Part shown: in pieces, positions 44,342-54,914 of the stretch
How the letters are laid out: each line of letters begins with the position of its first letter
How positions within the stretch are numbered: position 1 is the stretch's first letter
The notes under the pieces: generated by a model
Database searches by the model: none
The model's input: the letters and a program-made list of their open reading frames with translations, nothing else
Told to the model about the DNA's origin: nothing
Translations under genes and position numbers: made by a program
Source of the DNA: Gammaproteobacteria bacterium
Lineage (GTDB): Bacteria > Pseudomonadota > Gammaproteobacteria > SZUA-152
Direction of reading: 5' to 3'
Assembly (NCBI GenBank): GCA_029882975.1
Contig: JAOUJW010000019.1
Span: forward strand, 28,387-92,386
Length of the DNA stretch: 64,000 nt

Positions 44342-44417
44342 TGGCATCTACCATGACTACAGCCCCTAATACAGGGAAAAAGCAATAACAACGAGCAATA
44401 ACAATGGAGGCCTGCCG

Positions 44418-44861
44418 ATGTTCAACAAACGTGGTTTCGTCATAACGATATTATTAGCATTCTGCCAACACAACAGCTACGCTGAAGTCGCGGAGACAGC
44501 GTTCATGGCAACAGAGAAAACCGATGTGTACTACATCTTATTAGGCTTTATACCGGAAACATCATCGCAAATAGAGTTGAAGGCTCCGGCGATTGCAGAG
44601 AACAAAGCCGTAGTCCCCATTAACATAAAAACTCAATTACCAAATCCTACGCGGGTCAGCATTATTGCAGACAATAACACCCACCCATTGGTAGCGGTGT
44701 TTGACTCCAGCGGCTTTACCAGTGATTCAGACAGTCACTTACATATAAGTACCCGGATTAAACTGGAACGCGCCTCAACCATAACTGTGATTGTTGAAAC
44801 AAGCGATGGGGCATATACGGCATCAACCCATGTGAAAGTGACCAGCTCCGGTGGGTGTTGA
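44418..44861 (+). CDS. Orphan SoxY-like thiosulfate-oxidation carrier protein
   Basis: 147 residues with signal peptide (cut near SYA) and a SoxY-like immunoglobulin fold: VPINIKTQLPNPTRVSII, NTHPLVAVFD, STRIKLERASTITVIVET. SoxY carries sulfur on the Cys of a C-terminal GGCGG tail; here the protein ends SGGC with Cys147 as the final residue, so the tail is shortened but the cysteine remains. GGAGG lies 7 bp before ATG 44418. No soxZ, soxXA, soxB or soxCD is nearby. A role in sulfur or thiol chemistry is inferred; other use of the fold is possible. Confidence 0.68.
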   Translation: MFNKRGFVITILLAFCQHNSYAEVAETAFMATEKTDVYYILLGFIPETSSQIELKAPAIAENKAVVPINIKTQLPNPTRVSIIADNNTHPLVAVFDSSGFTSDSDSHLHISTRIKLERASTITVIVETSDGAYTASTHVKVTSSGGC

Positions 44862-44931
44862 TTGGATGGTGTCTTGAAATCAGCGGTTAGGATGGCGGTC
44901 AACTGGACCGTGTGGCAGCACATTTGGCCCA

Positions 44932-44958
44932 CGGGGGCACAAAAATCGTGCCCCCGTA
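44932..44958. terminator. GC-rich hairpin between convergent genes
   Basis: Ten-bp stem ACGGGGGCAC / GTGCCCCCGT with a seven-base loop, lying between the soxY-like gene and the convergent Big-domain gene. There is no U-tract on either side, so termination would be weak or factor-assisted. Confidence 0.55.
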
Positions 44959-44974
44959 TCAACAAAGTATCATT

Positions 44975-46237
44975 TTATTGAACCACTACCACGATACTGT
45001 CGGACTTGGTACCGCGGGTTACTACCACTTCAGCTATCCCCGCAGCTATGGCGGTAATGGTCCCTTTTGTAGGACCTGTATTATTATCGATCCTAATTAC
45101 CTCTGCCTGGGTGGGTAAGGTTTGCACGACCCATGTACTGTCCGCATCCACGCCAACCGTATTGTCAGTGGTATCATTGCGGTAATGAGCAATGAGATCT
45201 AATTGATAAGTAGCATTAAGACTCAACGACAAATAGTGCGTAGCAATATTGCTGCGGTCTATTTCCACGTAAACCAATTGCGTTTCACCGTCCACTGTCA
45301 TAACCGCCGGCACAGAGGTGACACCCCCACAAGAGGCGGTGATATTGCTATCGCCACCCGAAATCCCCGTTACCATCCCGGTAGAAGAAACCGTGGCGAT
45401 ACTCGGCTGAGCACTGTTCCAGCTGACATTTTGAGTAATGTCTTCAGTCACACCGGCAAACACGCCTTTAGCAAGAAGATCCTGAGTGGTGTCCACGGCC
45501 AGGGTTGCGGTGGCAGGGCTCACTTGAATAGTACTCGGGCCACCGGATGCATTAATGGATAAATTGCCACTGGCAGTACCACTGAGGCTGGCGGTAATTT
45601 GATAAGATGCAGCAGCAGTGGCTTGCGAAGTCCCAAGCAAACCTTTACTTCCCACAGCGTTACTCACCCGTATATTGGCTTGATCACCAACACTGACACT
45701 CCAAACCGCTTTATTGGTAACCAAGCGGATGGAGTCAGAATAAGTTGCGACCGCATCCAATTGCACGTTGCGACACACATCCACACTTAAGGGAGGCGTG
45801 GAAATTGCCGATCCATTTTGTCGAAAAGCAATCGCAGGTGCTGTTGCCGCAGAGACATTGATATCTTGAGTACCAACCAGAGTGCTCAATTTTGCCGTGA
45901 TTGTAGCCACTCCTGCATTGGCTCCCGTGGTCAGTAACCCACTACTGTTGACAGTGGCAATGGAGGAACTGGAACTCCAGGTCACTTTGTCTGAAATAAC
46001 CACGGAAGTACCATTGACTGTATGACCTGTTGCTATTAATGGCTCAGTATCGTTAATCGATAAATAAACCGAACCGGCCGGGCTTTCAGTAACCGTATTT
46101 TGTGGTGCAATAGTAATACTGGTAATACCCAACTGATCCAGCAATACACTCTGCCCAAAGCTTTGTGTATCGCCTTCGTTGTCACAAGCCGCTAAAGAAA
46201 GTACGGCAACAATAATTGCAAAGCTTCTAGAAATCAA
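44975..46237 (-). CDS. Lipoprotein with bacterial Ig-like (Big_2) domains
   Basis: 420 residues. A lipoprotein signal ends in LAAC (Cys18). Several Ig-like Big_2 repeats follow, each with V(T/S)WSSS or VSWNSA, then IATVSSxGxVTG-type strands (about residues 75-130, 150-230, 240-320, 340-420). Such proteins are often surface-exposed or adhesive. The start overlaps the end of the outer-membrane protein gene by 11 bp, so the two are one unit. No enzyme domain seen. Confidence 0.78.
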   Translation of the reverse strand: MISRSFAIIVAVLSLAACDNEGDTQSFGQSVLLDQLGITSITIAPQNTVTESPAGSVYLSINDTEPLIATGHTVNGTSVVISDKVTWSSSSSIATVNSSGLLTTGANAGVATITAKLSTLVGTQDINVSAATAPAIAFRQNGSAISTPPLSVDVCRNVQLDAVATYSDSIRLVTNKAVWSVSVGDQANIRVSNAVGSKGLLGTSQATAAASYQITASLSGTASGNLSINASGGPSTIQVSPATATLAVDTTQDLLAKGVFAGVTEDITQNVSWNSAQPSIATVSSTGMVTGISGGDSNITASCGGVTSVPAVMTVDGETQLVYVEIDRSNIATHYLSLSLNATYQLDLIAHYRNDTTDNTVGVDADSTWVVQTLPTQAEVIRIDNNTGPTKGTITAIAAGIAEVVVTRGTKSDSIVVVVQ

Positions 46238-46754
46238 AACGAATACCCAAACTCAGTTCTTTAATGTTAATCACTTCATCACTCATCAAACGACCGTATT
46301 CAATGGTGATGTAGGCATTTTGATAGGCCTGTAGTTTCTCTTCCGCACCAATGGCAAAGGCGATATCTTGGGTATCAATGGAATCACTGGTGACTCCCGT
46401 ATAGACCAAACGCGTTTCTATCTGTCCTGCCAACACATATATGCGAACCCGATTCTGGACATCCGAATCCAAGCGCAAGAAATAACCTATCATCTTTTCT
46501 ATTTCAAGATCTCGGCCTCCGACCGAGTCGTTACCACTATCATAGTATTGCAGTTCCAGTGCAATTTTATCCCAAAAATAATAGCCTCCCTTGAGTTTGG
46601 TCATTTTGGGCTTAAATTCCGTGCCGTAAATATCAACTGTGTTACGCACATAATCGAGCTCAATATAAGGTCGGGAGTTGTTACCTGCCGCCATGATGGG
46701 AGAACTGAGAAACAATAGGATCAGCACCCATCCCTTCATTTTAATTAACTTCAT
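46227..46754 (-). CDS. Small outer-membrane beta-barrel protein
   Basis: 175 residues: a signal peptide (KGWVLILLFLSSPIMA) then alternating hydrophobic/polar strands (PYIELDYVRN, GGYYFWDKIALELQYY, AYITIEYGRL) ending in an aromatic C-terminal residue (GIRFDF), the usual sign of an eight-stranded barrel for BAM insertion. Start ATG 46754 is chosen over a TTG at 46772; AGGTG lies just upstream. It overlaps the Big-domain lipoprotein gene, suggesting the two act together at the surface. Function unknown. Confidence 0.72.
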   Translation of the reverse strand: MKLIKMKGWVLILLFLSSPIMAAGNNSRPYIELDYVRNTVDIYGTEFKPKMTKLKGGYYFWDKIALELQYYDSGNDSVGGRDLEIEKMIGYFLRLDSDVQNRVRIYVLAGQIETRLVYTGVTSDSIDTQDIAFAIGAEEKLQAYQNAYITIEYGRLMSDEVINIKELSLGIRFDF

Positions 46755-46841
46755 TTTCACCTGCACAATCAATAAGTTACAATTCTGTTTTAGAAATAAC
46801 AGCAGCGGTATCGCATTATATCATGCTTTCCCCGGGAGATA

Positions 46842-47741
46842 TCATAGCGATTGCAGTTGTTCCCGGCTTAGAATAAACACCCCATGACCACCATGGGAAA
46901 ACTCCGGCCAGGTAAAATCCAGTTGGGGGTATTGCTCCAGCAACTCAGGATAGCTGTTGCCCACCTCTACCACCAGAATGCCTTCGGGTTTAAGTAATCG
47001 GGCGGCATCGCTGAGTATGCGTTTCACAATATCCAAACCATCGCCCCCTGCAGCCAGTGCCAAACCGGGTTCGTGTCGAAATTCTTCCGTGAGGGCCTCC
47101 ATATCCTGTCGATTCACGTAGGGAGGATTGCTGACAATGACATCAAATTCCCCTTCCAGGGCGGCAAATACATCCGATTCCTGTAAGCGCACTTGATCCC
47201 TCATGTCATAGCGGTCAATATTGATGCGGGCGACTTCCAATGCCTCAGCGCTGATATCCGTCCCAACCACCGCCGCATCGGGAAATGCTTGCGCACAGGC
47301 AATGGCGATACAGGCCGATCCGGTACATAAATCCAGAATATCCTCTACCCGTGATGAGTTTATCCAGGGCTCAAAACCATCATGGATCAACTCTGCGATG
47401 GGTGAACGGGGAATAAGCACGCGTTGATCCACATAAAAAGCCAATCCGGCAAACCAGGCTTCGTGAGTCAAATACGGTGCGGGTAATCGAGTTTCCACTC
47501 GCTGACACAGCAAATCCAATACCTGCTTGCGTTCTGCCAAACTCAGGTGGCTGTTAAGCATGTATGCAGGAATGTCATGAGGAAGATGTAGAGCAAATCT
47601 TACCAGTGAATAGGCCTCGTCCAGAGCGTTATCCGTGCCATGACCGTAACTTAAACCGGCTTCATTAAAACGGCTGGCGCCCCAGCGTACCATATCGCCC
47701 ATAGTGGTCAGCGTCTCGAGTTCGTCTCCGGACATTTTCAT
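46842..47741 (-). CDS. prmB: 50S ribosomal protein L3 glutamine methyltransferase
   Basis: 299 residues, HemK/PrmB family. The SAM-binding segment is DLCTGSACIAIACA and the catalytic glutamine-binding motif is NPPYVNRQDME. PrmB methylates ribosomal protein L3 on Gln. The N-terminal LTTMGDMVRWGASRFNEAGL is the form seen in PrmB rather than PrmC. Three nearby ATGs are possible (47735, 47741, 47747); AGGAT suits 47741. It is divergent from ettA. Confidence 0.88.
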   Translation of the reverse strand: MKMSGDELETLTTMGDMVRWGASRFNEAGLSYGHGTDNALDEAYSLVRFALHLPHDIPAYMLNSHLSLAERKQVLDLLCQRVETRLPAPYLTHEAWFAGLAFYVDQRVLIPRSPIAELIHDGFEPWINSSRVEDILDLCTGSACIAIACAQAFPDAAVVGTDISAEALEVARINIDRYDMRDQVRLQESDVFAALEGEFDVIVSNPPYVNRQDMEALTEEFRHEPGLALAAGGDGLDIVKRILSDAARLLKPEGILVVEVGNSYPELLEQYPQLDFTWPEFSHGGHGVFILSREQLQSL

Positions 47742-47864
47742 TGTCATTATCCTACAATTAAAGTTGTGGAATTTTAACATTGCCACTGCTTAGAACCTAG
47801 GCCGACGTCGCAAGCTGTGAACCCTGCCCAATTTTTGCCGAGAATCAATAGGTACACCTGACAC

Positions 47865-47892
47865 TTGAAATCGCTTTGGGTAACGCTATTAT
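47865..47892 (+). promoter_or_regulatory. Sigma-70-type promoter of ettA
   Basis: TTGAAA (47865-47870) and TATTAT (47887-47892) each match 5 of 6 consensus bases, with a 16-bp spacer, about 40 bp before the ettA start. Confidence 0.6.
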
Positions 47893-47931
47893 ATGCGCTT
47901 GTTTGATGCGACCGAGGAACTGCAACTACTA

Positions 47932-49605
47932 ATGGCTCAATATATATACACGATGAACGATGTGGGCAAAATCGTTCCACCCAAGCGAGAAATTTTAAAA
48001 AATATTTCTTTGTCTTTTTTCCCCGGCGCCAAAATCGGTGTATTAGGCTTAAACGGTTCGGGAAAATCCAGCTTGTTGCGTATCATGGCCGGAATCGATA
48101 CCGACATTTTGGGCGAAGCCCGCCCCCAAACCGGTATAAAAGTAGGATATCTACCCCAGGAACCGGAACTGGACCAAAATAAGGATGTGCGCGCCAATGT
48201 GGAGGACGGCATCCGGGAAATTAAAGGATTGGTGGACCGCTTTAACGAGATCAGCATGAAGTTTGCCGAACCCATGTCTGACGATGAAATGAATGCGCTT
48301 TTAGAAGAACAAGGCAAACTACAGGACGCTATTGACGCCGCAGGCGCCTGGGAATTGGATCGCACCTTGGAAATTGCCGCCGATGCCTTACGCCTGCCCC
48401 CCTGGGAGGCCAGTGTGGCAAATTTGTCCGGTGGAGAAAAACGCCGCGTCGCCCTATGCAAACTGTTACTCTCCAAACCCGATATGCTCCTGTTGGACGA
48501 ACCCACCAACCACTTGGATGCCGAATCGGTAGCGTGGCTGGAGCGCTTCCTACACGATTACAGCGGCACGGTTGTCGCTGTAACCCATGACCGTTATTTT
48601 CTCGACAATGTGGCAGGCTGGATTTTGGAACTGGATCGCGGCCACGGCATACCCTGGGAGGGCAACTATTCCTCCTGGTTGGAACAAAAAGAAAAACGAC
48701 TGGAAGTCGAGGAACGTCAGGAAAACGCCCGCATCAAAGCGATGAAGGCCGAGTTGGAATGGGTACGCTCCAATCCCAAGGGTCGCCACGCCAAAAGCAA
48801 AGCCCGTCTGGCTCGATTCGAAGACCTTGCCAATCAAGATTTCCAAAAACGCAATCAAACCAATGAACTGTTTATTCCTCCCGGTCCCCGCCTAGGCGAT
48901 CTGGTCATTGAAGCCAAGGATCTTAAAAAAGGATTTGGCGACCAACTTCTGGTGGAAGGACTCACGTTTAATCTCCCCAAAGGCGGAATCGTGGGTGTTA
49001 TTGGGCCTAACGGTGCAGGTAAAACCACCCTGTTCCGTATGCTCACCGGACAGGAGCATCCTGACGGCGGCGAGCTTCGCATCGGCGAGACGGTCAAGAT
49101 CGCTTATGTGGACCAATCCCGCGATTCCCTGGCGGCCGACAAAACCGTGTGGGAAGAAATCTCCGAAGGCCATGACAATATGTTGGTGGGCAATCTGGAG
49201 ATCAATTCCAGAGCCTATGTCAGCCGCTTCAATTTCAAAGGTACGGATCAACAAAAACGCGTGGGCGATCTGTCCGGCGGTGAAAGAAACCGCGTCCACC
49301 TGGCTAAATTGTTGGCATCCGGTGGCAACCTGCTGCTGTTGGACGAACCCACCAATGACCTGGATGTGGAAACCCTGCGTGCATTGGAAGAAGCATTATT
49401 GGAATTTCCGGGCTGTGCAGTGGTTATTTCCCATGATCGCTGGTTTCTAGATCGTATTGCCACACATATTCTGGCTTTTGAAGGGGATAGCCAGGTGACC
49501 TGGTTTGTAGGCAACTACGCGGACTATGAAGAAGACCGTAAAAAACGTCTGGGAGTGGACTCGGATCAACCGCACCGGATTAGATACAAAAAACTGACGA
49601 GCTAA
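47932..49605 (+). CDS. ettA: Energy-dependent translational throttle protein EttA (ABC-F)
   Basis: 557 residues with two ABC ATPase domains: Walker A motifs GLNGSGKSS and GPNGAGKTT, signatures [15 protein letters not shown] and [15 protein letters not shown], Walker [13 protein letters not shown] and [12 protein letters not shown], joined by the P-site tRNA-interaction linker. No membrane domain. EttA gates translation initiation in response to ATP/ADP. The usual N-terminus MAQYIYTM fixes the start at 47932, although the ribosome site is distant (GAGGA, 13 bp). Confidence 0.95.
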   Translation: MAQYIYTMNDVGKIVPPKREILKNISLSFFPGAKIGVLGLNGSGKSSLLRIMAGIDTDILGEARPQTGIKVGYLPQEPELDQNKDVRANVEDGIREIKGLVDRFNEISMKFAEPMSDDEMNALLEEQGKLQDAIDAAGAWELDRTLEIAADALRLPPWEASVANLSGGEKRRVALCKLLLSKPDMLLLDEPTNHLDAESVAWLERFLHDYSGTVVAVTHDRYFLDNVAGWILELDRGHGIPWEGNYSSWLEQKEKRLEVEERQENARIKAMKAELEWVRSNPKGRHAKSKARLARFEDLANQDFQKRNQTNELFIPPGPRLGDLVIEAKDLKKGFGDQLLVEGLTFNLPKGGIVGVIGPNGAGKTTLFRMLTGQEHPDGGELRIGETVKIAYVDQSRDSLAADKTVWEEISEGHDNMLVGNLEINSRAYVSRFNFKGTDQQKRVGDLSGGERNRVHLAKLLASGGNLLLLDEPTNDLDVETLRALEEALLEFPGCAVVISHDRWFLDRIATHILAFEGDSQVTWFVGNYADYEEDRKKRLGVDSDQPHRIRYKKLTS

Positions 49606-49623
49606 GAGAATGCGTATTGCATA

Positions 49624-49652
49624 AAACCCGGTGGTGACAAACCACCGGTTTT
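49624..49652. terminator. Bidirectional terminator between ettA and the DUF6763-like gene
   Basis: Stem CCGGTGGT / ACCACCGG with a five-base loop; AAAA on the left and TTTT on the right give a U-tract in both directions. It serves convergent genes ending at 49605 and 49671. Confidence 0.88.
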
Positions 49653-49670
49653 ATCGCTCATAAATGACAA

Positions 49671-49952
49671 CTATTCAAAATCATCCAAGGACATAAACGG
49701 ACGTTTACCGGTGTCATCGAAACCCAAATCATCCTTTTCCATCTCATCGTAAGGCCCCGACCAATCCTCCGGTTGCTCTACAGCCTCTGCAACCAAGCCC
49801 TCCCAGCTATCTAAATCCAACTCGTCGATATCGCCACCGAAATACTGAATTTCGACCTGGTTTTCTTCTTCGTCCATAGCCACGACTTCAAAAACCAAAC
49901 CTTGGTGATTGCGATACCATTGTCCTACTGCAGGTGCCAACTCGGGTAACAT
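49671..49952 (-). CDS. Small acidic protein, DUF6763-like
   Basis: 93 residues, strongly acidic, beginning LAPAVGQWYRN and with FEVVAMDEEENQVEIQYFGGDIDELDL. It resembles the conserved gammaproteobacterial family DUF6763 of unknown function. No signal peptide or membrane helix, so cytosolic. It ends at the shared terminator with ettA and has cysM about 200 bp downstream of its transcription direction's start side only at a distance, so is probably monocistronic. Confidence 0.7.
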   Translation of the reverse strand: MLPELAPAVGQWYRNHQGLVFEVVAMDEEENQVEIQYFGGDIDELDLDSWEGLVAEAVEQPEDWSGPYDEMEKDDLGFDDTGKRPFMSLDDFE

Positions 49953-50004
49953 GGTCCCTCCTATTCCACAGACTCAAGAATCGGTCAAAAAGGTGTGTCT
50001 ATTT

Positions 50005-50075
50005 GGAACCTCTGATTAAACTCCGTGTTTAGCAAGGAGAATCTTCAAACTCACCCAAGATTAATCAGAGGTTTC
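50005..50075. repeat. MITE-like 71-bp inverted repeat
   Basis: Arms AACCTCTGATTAA (50007-50019) and TTAATCAGAGGTT (50061-50073) are perfect 13-bp inverted repeats, extended by a G-U and a G-C pair outside, around a 41-bp centre. No reading frame. It sits between the DUF6763-like gene and cysM. It has the shape of a small non-autonomous element or the fused ends of an insertion sequence. No clear target duplication is visible. Confidence 0.55.
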
Positions 50076-50160
50076 TTAAAAGATAGCACTAAATAAAGCT
50101 TACATTCGCTGCAAAATATCAATATTTTGTGTGACAAAGTGCCGACCGCACCAAAACGCC

Positions 50161-51054
50161 CTAGTTGGGAAAAACCCCCGTCGAAAGATACCGGTCACCA
50201 CGGTCACAAATAATCACGACAATCACTGCACTCTCCACCTCCTGCGACAAAGCCAAAGCCGAAGCCATGGCTCCGCCACTGGAAATACCGGCAAAAATGC
50301 CTTCTTGCGCCGCTAAGGCACGTGTGGTTTGCTCCGCCTGCTCCTGCGTGACTTCCATGATTCTATCCACACGCCGGGCATCATAGATTTTGGGTAGATA
50401 CTCCTGCGGCCAGCGCCGTATCCCCGGTATGCTGGCGCCTTCCGCAGGATGGACACCCACAATTTGAATCTCAGGATTTTTTTCTTTCAAATATGAGGAG
50501 CACCCCATTATGGTTCCTGTGGTGCCCATGGAACTGACAAAATGTGTGATGGAGCCCTGAGTATCGCGCCATATTTCCTCTGCCGTCGCTTCATAATGGG
50601 CTCGCGGATTATCCGGATTGGCAAACTGATCCAACACTTTACCCTCACCTGCGGCTGCCATGGATTTGGCCAAGTCTCTGGCACCTTCCATGCCCTCTTC
50701 CTGGGTTACCAATATGATACGTGCACCGTAAGCTTTCATGATTCCCCGCCGCTCAGGGCTCATATGCTCAGGCATTATCAGTACCATTTCATACCCCTTA
50801 ATGGCTGCCGCCATCGCCAAAGCAATACCCGTGTTGCCACTGGTGGCTTCAATCAAGGTGTCCCCAGGAGAAATCTCACCGCGTTTTTCCGCATGGTTAA
50901 TCATGCTCATCGCCGGTCGGTCCTTAACGGACCCTGCAGGGTTGTTCCCTTCCAATTTAGCCAATACCACATTGCCCTTGTTGCCGTCAGCCAAACGTTG
51001 CAACCGCACCAAAGGGGTATTGCCTATAAACGCTTCAATTGTTGGAAATTCCAT
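50161..51054 (-). CDS. cysM: Cysteine synthase B
   Basis: 297 residues, a PLP enzyme of the O-acetylserine sulfhydrylase family with the cofactor lysine in GSVKDRPA and the substrate loop TSGNTGIALA. The IMEVTQEQAEQTTRALAAQEG segment is as in CysM, which can use thiosulfate as well as sulfide. Its upstream side faces the barA gene, so 51055-51294 holds divergent promoters. Confidence 0.92.
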   Translation of the reverse strand: MEFPTIEAFIGNTPLVRLQRLADGNKGNVVLAKLEGNNPAGSVKDRPAMSMINHAEKRGEISPGDTLIEATSGNTGIALAMAAAIKGYEMVLIMPEHMSPERRGIMKAYGARIILVTQEEGMEGARDLAKSMAAAGEGKVLDQFANPDNPRAHYEATAEEIWRDTQGSITHFVSSMGTTGTIMGCSSYLKEKNPEIQIVGVHPAEGASIPGIRRWPQEYLPKIYDARRVDRIMEVTQEQAEQTTRALAAQEGIFAGISSGGAMASALALSQEVESAVIVVIICDRGDRYLSTGVFPN

Positions 51055-51294
51055 CGGATACCCTTTTTCCTTTTACCGTGTATTTAGAATCATGATTTTA
51101 ATCTGCTTTATGTTTAAAATGAAACTCGGGGCACAAGAAGGCGTTTTATTCACCTAGGGGGCTTTCTTAGAATCCGTACAAAAACCCAAAGTAATCGCTA
51201 GATTTTTCAATAAGATAAAGTCAAAATGATTTAAACGTTACAGTATTGATAGAATAGTTTAACGGGTCAGCAACAACCCAACAAAAGTAATGAC

Positions 51295-53970
51295 ATGATT
51301 AAGCTCACTATACAGCAACAGTTTTTTACCCTATCCCTGGTCCCGGCAGGGTTAATCGTTGTTGTACTGGGCGGAATTTACAGTTATCAGGAGAGTGAAC
51401 ACCTGGATCACCAATTGAGCCTGCGCGGAGAAACCCTGGCTCGGCACATTGCATCAGCCAGCTCTTACGGTCTCGCTGCCAAAGATATCGCCATTCTACA
51501 ACCCATCACCCAGTCCGCCGCAAATGAGCAAGATGTGGTTTCAGTTACACTGACGAATACAGACGGATCCATATTATTACGTTCACCTGGCAAAAAACGC
51601 AGCCACAGCAAAGCACTCAGTGATGAGAGCGTATTTTTCATGAAACCCATTTATATTCCGGTTTCCCATTTTCCGTCAGAGGACATTACCCCTATAGGTT
51701 GGTCCATTGTGGAATTCTCCCGGGCAGGTGTCAGTGCACAGAAGTTCACGGTTATTGCCTTTACAACCAGCACCTCGGCAGTTTTATTTTTTGCTTGTTA
51801 CCTATTGGTATCCTATTTCAATCGAAAAGTAACCTATCCTATCTCCACTATTTCCGACGCCGCCAAAATGATTAGCAATGGAAACTTAGAGCTCACCTTC
51901 GACAGCGGCGCCCATGGCGAATTGTTAGCCCTGGAACAAAGTATTAAAAATATGGCAGCATCCCTCAAACGTTCCCGGGACGAACTAAAAAAGGAGGTGG
52001 ATCAAGCGACAACGGATTTACTCAGCTCGATTCACATGGTGGAACACCAGAACAAGGAACTGGCTGTGGCCCGGCAACAGGCGCTGCTCGCCAGCAAAGT
52101 GAAGTCCGAATTTCTGGCCAACATGAGTCACGAGATACGTACTCCTATGAATGGAATTATTGGGTTTATAAAATTACTAAAAAAATCCTCTCCATCCCCG
52201 GAACAGTTGGACCTGATCCAAACCATAGAAAAATCCTCGGACAATCTTTTAACTATCATCAACGATATTCTGGATATATCCAAAATCGAGGCAGGCAAGG
52301 TTCGACTGCAAAACAACCACTATAATCTGCGCAATTGTGTAGAAGACGTGCTGTCCCTGCTCATGCCCAGCGTATATGATAAAAATCTCGACCTGACTTG
52401 CATGATCTACAATGACGTTCCCCTGGCAATCAAAGGGGATGAGACCAAAGTTCGACAAATCTTAACTAACCTATTAGGTAATGCCATCAAATTCACTAAG
52501 CGCGGGGACATCGTGGTGCGTGTCATGCTGGATGACAGCTATGATGACAAAGCCGTTATAAAAATCAGCGTCTCCGATTCTGGAATAGGGATTGCGGACA
52601 AAGACCAATATCGATTGTTTTCCACATTCGAGCAAGTGGACTCCTCTTCCACACGTAAATACGGTGGTACGGGTTTGGGTTTGGCCATCTCCAAGTCCTT
52701 AACGGAGCTCATGCAGGGAGAAATTGGTTTTACCAGCAAACTGGGGGTCGGTTCCACGTTTTGGTTCACATTCGTTAACGCCCTATCTCAGAAAAGCAAA
52801 TTGCTGGATACGGAAAAATTTGACAAGTCCAAGGCACTGCAAAGATATAAGGTGTTATTGTATGAAACCAATCAATCATCACGGCAAGCTTTGCAAAACC
52901 TGCTCACCAATTGGGATATCAAAACCTATTTTGCCGACAACCTGGCCGATCTCAAAAAGCAATTGGATAATGCCTCCCCAAATACTTACGACCTGATCAT
53001 ACTCAGTTTGAATTATTTGGAAATGAATCCCGAGATATTCAGCACCTCTTTCACGGAAATCTGTGCCATGGATACACCTGTGGTCAGCCTGGTGAACAGC
53101 ATAGACAATAATTTGGTCATGCAACTAAAGTCCAAAGGCATCAGTACCTGTTTGTCCAAACCACCGCGACATAAAGAACTGTTTAATATACTCCATAGCT
53201 TGCTGGTGGAAAAACAAATCCCCCGCACCACGATTTATCCGGCAAAAGAAAAACACCCGCTCAGCAGCATCACAACTCAAAACCAAGCGCTGGAAGGCTT
53301 GAACCTATTAGTCGCCGAAGACAATCGCATCAATTCCAAACTGATCGAGCATTTACTGACGCAGGCGGGCGCCGGATTCAAACTGGTTGAAAACGGTAAG
53401 CAGGCATTGGAAGCATTCAATAGTGACCACTACGACATGATCCTAATGGATATTCACATGCCGGAGCTAAACGGTATTGAGGCTACCAAATTAATTCGCG
53501 CCTCCACCAACACGAACAAAAACTTACCCATTATCGCCTTGACCGCTGACGCCCTACCCGATGACCAAAAAAGTTTTGTGAAAGCGGGTATCAATCGGGT
53601 GTTAACCAAACCGGTCAATGAAGACGTACTCATCAACGCCATATTGACACTGTGTAAACCGGATTCTGGTCGGAAAACCGTGCAAACGAATGGATCGATG
53701 CAAAAAAATTTCCAGGCTCATATGTTGAATATGTTACTGGAGGAACTGCCAAGATTTAAAAAGTCCTTACAAAAAGCCCTATCCTCCTTGGATATCTCGG
53801 CCTTGTTTGAAACCGCGCACAAAATGCACGGCGCGGTAGCCTATTGCGACATCCCCCAGCTCCAATCCGCTCTGGCTTCACTGGAAGCGGCCACCAAATC
53901 AAAAGACATGGAACAAGTCGAGCAATACATCGATTCGGTGTATTCTGAAATTGATCGCTTATTGCGGTAG
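51295..53970 (+). CDS. barA: BarA/GacS-type hybrid sensor histidine kinase
   Basis: 891 residues: transmembrane helices at about 11-29 and 152-175 around a periplasmic sensor, HAMP, HisKA with His279 in [12 protein letters not shown], HATPase ([24 protein letters not shown]), a degenerate receiver (about 520-640), a receiver with Asp719 in [12 protein letters not shown], and an Hpt domain with His842 in AHKMHGAV. This phosphorelay normally acts on UvrY/GacA, controlling Csr/Rsm small RNAs, motility and biofilm formation. No regulator partner is nearby. It is divergent from cysM. Confidence 0.9.
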   Translation: MIKLTIQQQFFTLSLVPAGLIVVVLGGIYSYQESEHLDHQLSLRGETLARHIASASSYGLAAKDIAILQPITQSAANEQDVVSVTLTNTDGSILLRSPGKKRSHSKALSDESVFFMKPIYIPVSHFPSEDITPIGWSIVEFSRAGVSAQKFTVIAFTTSTSAVLFFACYLLVSYFNRKVTYPISTISDAAKMISNGNLELTFDSGAHGELLALEQSIKNMAASLKRSRDELKKEVDQATTDLLSSIHMVEHQNKELAVARQQALLASKVKSEFLANMSHEIRTPMNGIIGFIKLLKKSSPSPEQLDLIQTIEKSSDNLLTIINDILDISKIEAGKVRLQNNHYNLRNCVEDVLSLLMPSVYDKNLDLTCMIYNDVPLAIKGDETKVRQILTNLLGNAIKFTKRGDIVVRVMLDDSYDDKAVIKISVSDSGIGIADKDQYRLFSTFEQVDSSSTRKYGGTGLGLAISKSLTELMQGEIGFTSKLGVGSTFWFTFVNALSQKSKLLDTEKFDKSKALQRYKVLLYETNQSSRQALQNLLTNWDIKTYFADNLADLKKQLDNASPNTYDLIILSLNYLEMNPEIFSTSFTEICAMDTPVVSLVNSIDNNLVMQLKSKGISTCLSKPPRHKELFNILHSLLVEKQIPRTTIYPAKEKHPLSSITTQNQALEGLNLLVAEDNRINSKLIEHLLTQAGAGFKLVENGKQALEAFNSDHYDMILMDIHMPELNGIEATKLIRASTNTNKNLPIIALTADALPDDQKSFVKAGINRVLTKPVNEDVLINAILTLCKPDSGRKTVQTNGSMQKNFQAHMLNMLLEELPRFKKSLQKALSSLDISALFETAHKMHGAVAYCDIPQLQSALASLEAATKSKDMEQVEQYIDSVYSEIDRLLR

Positions 53971-54019
53971 GACCGGTTACACCACGCTGCAAATTAGCGG
54001 CTCGGACACATTGCCACTT

Positions 54020-54901
54020 TTAAAGGTTGGGCACGCAGTAGGTTTTCAGATAATTCAGAAATTCGGTTTTAAGTTCGGGATGTTTTAGGGCGTATTCCAC
54101 GGTAGCTTGCAGGTAGCCAATTTTGCTGCCGCAGTCGTAGCGGGTACCACTGAAACGGTAACCCATGACGCTTTCTTCTTGCAACAAGGCGGCAATGGCA
54201 TCGGTGAGTTGGATTTCACCGCCGGCGCCGCGTTGGGTTTTGGTGAGTAATTCAAAGATTCGCGGCGTGAGAATATAGCGACCTACCACGGCCAGGTTTG
54301 AAGGTGCATCCGCCGGGTTGGGTTTTTCCACGATTTTTTCCACTACGCCAATACCCGTTTCCATGGAGTCGGTTTTGATAATACCGTATTTATCGGTTTC
54401 ATCTTTGTCGACTTGCTGAATACCTAAAATGCTGCAACGGTGTTTCTGAAACTGGGAAACCATCTGGGTCATGCAACCGTTGTCGCCACCGTCAATTAAG
54501 TCGTCCGCCAGGATAACCGCGAATGGAGCATCCCCGACAACATGTTTAGCACAGAGTACCGCATGGCCTAAGCCCAAGGCTTCGGGTTGGCGCACATAAA
54601 CACAACTGACGTTTTCGGGTACAACATTACGCACGATTTCCAATAGTTGGGTTTTTTGCTTTTTCTCCAGCTCGGATTCCAGCTCATAGTTCTTATCGAA
54701 ATGATCTTCAATGGCTCGCTTACTGCTGCTGGTTACAAAAATGAGCTCACGAATTCCAGCCGCAATCGCCTCCTCTGCCGCATATTGGATTAGCGGTTTA
54801 TCCACGATGGGCAGCATTTCCTTGGGGTTTGCTTTGGTAGCCGGTAAAAACCGCGTTCCTAACCCGGCGACGGGAAAAACGGCTTTTCTGATAACGCTCA
54901 T
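54020..54901 (-). CDS. galU: UTP-glucose-1-phosphate uridylyltransferase
   Basis: 293 residues with AVFPVAGLGTRFLPATKA-type nucleotide motif near the start, KEMLPIVDKP, and an EKPNP segment. It makes UDP-glucose for glycogen-like, lipopolysaccharide or exopolysaccharide synthesis. TAGGAG lies 6 bp before the ATG. It begins 14 bp beyond the pnp terminator, so transcription must come from a promoter inside pnp or from read-through. Confidence 0.93.
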   Translation of the reverse strand: MSVIRKAVFPVAGLGTRFLPATKANPKEMLPIVDKPLIQYAAEEAIAAGIRELIFVTSSSKRAIEDHFDKNYELESELEKKQKTQLLEIVRNVVPENVSCVYVRQPEALGLGHAVLCAKHVVGDAPFAVILADDLIDGGDNGCMTQMVSQFQKHRCSILGIQQVDKDETDKYGIIKTDSMETGIGVVEKIVEKPNPADAPSNLAVVGRYILTPRIFELLTKTQRGAGGEIQLTDAIAALLQEESVMGYRFSGTRYDCGSKIGYLQATVEYALKHPELKTEFLNYLKTYCVPNL

Positions 54902-54914
54902 CTTAAACTCCTAT

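Larger units (their letters stand above)
44051..44417. other. Divergent regulatory region between nirB and soxY-like gene
   Basis: 367 bp with no open reading frame of note. Toward nirB it carries a sigma-54 promoter (44122-44136) and an NtrC-like site (44212-44228). Toward the soxY-like gene it carries a 16-bp palindrome (44326-44341) and a short tandem repeat of AGCAATAACAAYG at 44381-44406. Confidence 0.7.
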
